A DNA stretch of 64,000 nt from Populus alba (lineage: Eukaryota > Streptophyta > Magnoliopsida > Malpighiales > Salicaceae): the NCBI RefSeq assembly GCF_005239225.2, contig NC_133295.1, positions 5,394,001 through 5,458,000 of the forward strand, given 5' to 3'. Within the stretch, counting starts at the first letter, position 1. Each line of letters opens with the position of its first letter. Shown here piece after piece: positions 61,621 through 64,000 of this stretch. The position numbers were made by a program, and so were the translations under genes. The notes under the pieces are model-generated. The model searched no databases and was not told where the DNA came from. It was given only the letters and a program-made list of their open reading frames with translations.

Positions 61621-63740
61621 ATATATATAGCTGGTTTTACAAATAAAACTGCTTGTAAAGCCTCTAAATAAGTTTGACATGATATTTTTGAATATCTATA
61701 TGATGCACCTAAAATTATTGCATTACAACCCCCCACAAGACCATCATTACCATAAAGTAATATAATTTTATTTGATGAGAAATTATTAGGTATAAATATA
61801 GGAACTATCTTGAAAATTATCCATATCTTTTACATTTACATGAAACAGAAGAATACACTTTTGATAAAATAATTTCTCTTATTTGATAACATGTTTGATC
61901 TCTAATTGTTAAAAAAATAATGATAAAGAATAAAAGTTTTCTTAGATGCTACTCAAGAATGTTGAAGCCGACTCTAAAACTCTAGGGTACAGCTAGTATA
62001 ATGAGGGCAAAATTAATATAACAAGATTTATAATTTTTTCTTCTAATCTACCATATATGATATGTAAATACAATTTGAGTTAAAAGTTTGAAATTAAACA
62101 CAAGATATATATAAACTAACCTTTTTACGAGAAAAGAGACCAAGAGCAATTCTCAATTGAATCATAACTATAAAATTAATATCATCTTCATCCTGTATTT
62201 ATCATTTTATTTTTGTTGGTCTTTGTATCTATCAAATATAATTATATAAATTTTTTTAAAAAATATAAGTTAAAACAAAATATTATTTATGGCTGATAAT
62301 TTTTTTGAAATAAAATAAAATTAAAAAAATTCTTATATATTTATTTTAATTATTCTTATTGATTTTTTAATGGAATAGAAACAATTCCATTTGCTAACTA
62401 AACAGAATCAGTCAAGATTCTATTTGAAGCAAGAAACAGGAGACATAAGATTTCGAATCACACCATGAATATCAATAGTTTTATGAAAAAAAAAAAAAAA
62501 TCAAATTCAATCCCATCACAGAAGTGCTATAAAAAATCTACTTGTAAAAAAACTTTGTTGAAATCACTGGAGAGAAGTAAAAGGGAAAAGTTAACTTGCA
62601 TTAGATTTAAAAAAATCCAAACTTGAATTGAAGTCAGATGTTGTTGCTTAGGAAGAAGTAGCTTTAATTGAAGGATTTAGGTCAGGGAAAATTAGGGAAA
62701 ACAGGAGAGGAAGGGAATTTTTATTTTTTTTTTGGCTAGTGTCTGAAGTGGGATTTTTATCCCTAATGGAAAAACGAGGTTATTTTCCTATGAAAAGGAA
62801 AAAAAAAAAGAAAAAAAGAGAGAGCTTTTAAAATTTCGAGATTTTTACAGGGGCTGGGCCTCCACTAGGCTCCTGGCTGCCTCAACTACAACCCACAGTA
62901 AGGAAAACTGCAGAAATAGATATATATGAGAAAAGCAAGAATTGCATCTTGAATATCCTCTTCAAATGTTCACATTAAAGTTCTGAGAAATGGGAAAGTT
63001 TTGATAGAAAATGCTCTGTTTTGTTGTATCTTTGTCAAGGACAACACTTGTATATGATGAGGCTTCCCTTTCTTCTGTACTTGCTTTACTTTCATCAAAA
63101 GAAAATCCTGATGCGAAATTTAACCAAGTATGGGGCCATCAAGAGGTCCTCAGCAATTTTTCTCCTTCTTTCTTTTTCCCTTACTTTACTTAATTTTGAC
63201 CATTGAATCAATGCTCCATTTTGGACCTAATTTCTCTTGGAAATTATATCCTGGAAAAATAAAAGACGAGGCAAATAACACCTCACTATCCATGCAACCC
63301 TTTGAAATAATTGATTGAAATCATTGCATTGCCATGCGAGATACTGTAATGTATTATTGGATGGATGCCCCACTTTCTCTTCTTTTTTTCTTGGAAATAA
63401 TCATGAGGCTAATACTGTGCGCATTTAACCAAAGTGCAAAGAAATGTTCTTGATCATGGGCTCCAATGAAAAGAAAAATTAAAAATAGGTTGGACTTTTC
63501 CGGAATAATCCAAGCATTTGTTCACGCCAGAAACCCCACACACAAATACACATTTTCTATGTTTATACAAGGTGGATTTGCGACTTGACAAATGACAATG
63601 GTCATGGTGGACCCTAAACTTGAGTTTTTTTTTTTTTTCTTTTCATATTGTTTGGTAGCTAGACCAGTAGTGAAGAACAGGAAAATACCTATTGCACTTC
63701 ATTGTTTAATCATTTTATACTTCCTTTTCCTCCTCTGTTC
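61621..63740. other. intergenic, no recognisable gene
   Basis: AT-rich up to 62600. The stretch 62840-63600 is more balanced and is probably the distal promoter region of the lipid-transfer protein gene. Nothing codes for a recognisable protein. Confidence 0.45.
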
Positions 63741-63744
63741 CTCT

Positions 63745-63751
63745 ATAAATC
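63745..63751 (+). promoter_or_regulatory. TATA box of the lipid-transfer protein gene
   Basis: TATAAAT in CCTCTATAAATCGAG, about 120 bases upstream of the ATG at 63869. Confidence 0.65.
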
Positions 63752-63868
63752 GAGAGGGTTGCCAAGCCAAATGCACTGCACACCCCTCAAATCTCTCTGG
63801 CTCACTCACTCAAGCACGCACATACCTAGTATTGTGTATTCAGCCATTTGTTTTTGGTTCAAGTGAAA

Positions 63869-64000
63869 ATGAGGACATCTTGTATGGTAGTTTGCACTCT
63901 TTTGGTACTACTTCTGGCTAAAGAACATGCCAAAGTGGATGCTGTGACATGCAGCCCAGCACAGCTGAGCTCTTGTGTGAGTGCAATCACATCTTCTACT
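63869..64000 (+). CDS. non-specific lipid-transfer protein (type 2-like), 5' part, cut by window end
   Basis: ATG at 63869 opens a frame still open at the window end (44 codons). Residues 1 to about 27 form a secretion signal (basic RTS, then a hydrophobic run VVCTLLVLLLA). The mature start VTCSPAQLSSCVSAITSST shows the first two cysteines of the eight-cysteine motif in type-2 spacing (C-x7-C). Such proteins are small, secreted and bind lipids in a helical pocket. The rest of the cysteine pattern lies beyond the window. The start fits the TATA box upstream and the signal peptide. Confidence 0.87.
   Translation, partial: MRTSCMVVCTLLVLLLAKEHAKVDAVTCSPAQLSSCVSAITSST

Noticed and set aside
63592..63921. 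109-codon ORF upstream of the lipid-transfer protein
   Set aside because: It spans a poly-T run and the TATA box and overlaps the true gene in another frame.

Overview
This is AT-rich nuclear DNA from a flowering plant. All recognisable genes have GT-AG introns, plant promoter elements and plant-specific families, and much of the rest is retrotransposon debris. The exon-level gene sequences and the style of the dispersed repeats look most like Populus or another Salicaceae. That placement is inference from memory of homologous proteins; no search was run.

Layout. 1-3955 (+): 3' part of an alpha/beta hydrolase gene. 4300-6500: AT-rich spacer with a CCGGTT-containing dispersed repeat. 6536-10432 (-): RING-H2 E3 ubiquitin ligase gene whose first exon runs into a CT-rich microsatellite. 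10.5-18.5 kb: gene-poor, with an (AT)n tract, a 500-N assembly gap (14027-14526) and a large inverted repeat at 17.15-18.01 kb. 18.5-21.5 kb: decayed Ty3/gypsy element. 21.5-21.8 kb: broken fragment of imidazoleglycerol-phosphate dehydratase (histidine biosynthesis). 24.9 kb (-): tRNA-Leu(CAG). 26.06-26.28 kb (-): small one-exon membrane peptide rich in Cys and Gly. 27-35 kb: repeats, including a block with recurring GTGGACTGCAC hairpins. 35.6-36.9 kb (-): complete five-exon reticulon-like protein gene. 39.97-42.65 kb (+): complete six-exon enolase-superfamily epimerase gene with an upstream ORF. 46.5-51 kb: second copies of two repeat families and a Ty1/copia remnant. 55-61.3 kb: trinucleotide-repeat block and a second Ty1/copia element split by a 1,969-bp solo LTR with a perfect 5-bp target duplication. 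63.87 kb to the end (+): start of a non-specific lipid-transfer protein gene.

The genes are unrelated housekeeping or membrane genes and do not form a pathway or cluster. I found no coherent undescribed multi-gene system. The more notable signals are structural: a RING gene whose reading frame depends on a repeat at the exon 1 donor, a tandemly duplicated micro-exon-like cassette in the hydrolase, a datable nested insertion (solo LTR in copia), a near-300-bp-arm inverted repeat, tandem hairpin repeats, and an upstream ORF that spans one possible start of the epimerase and ends before another.
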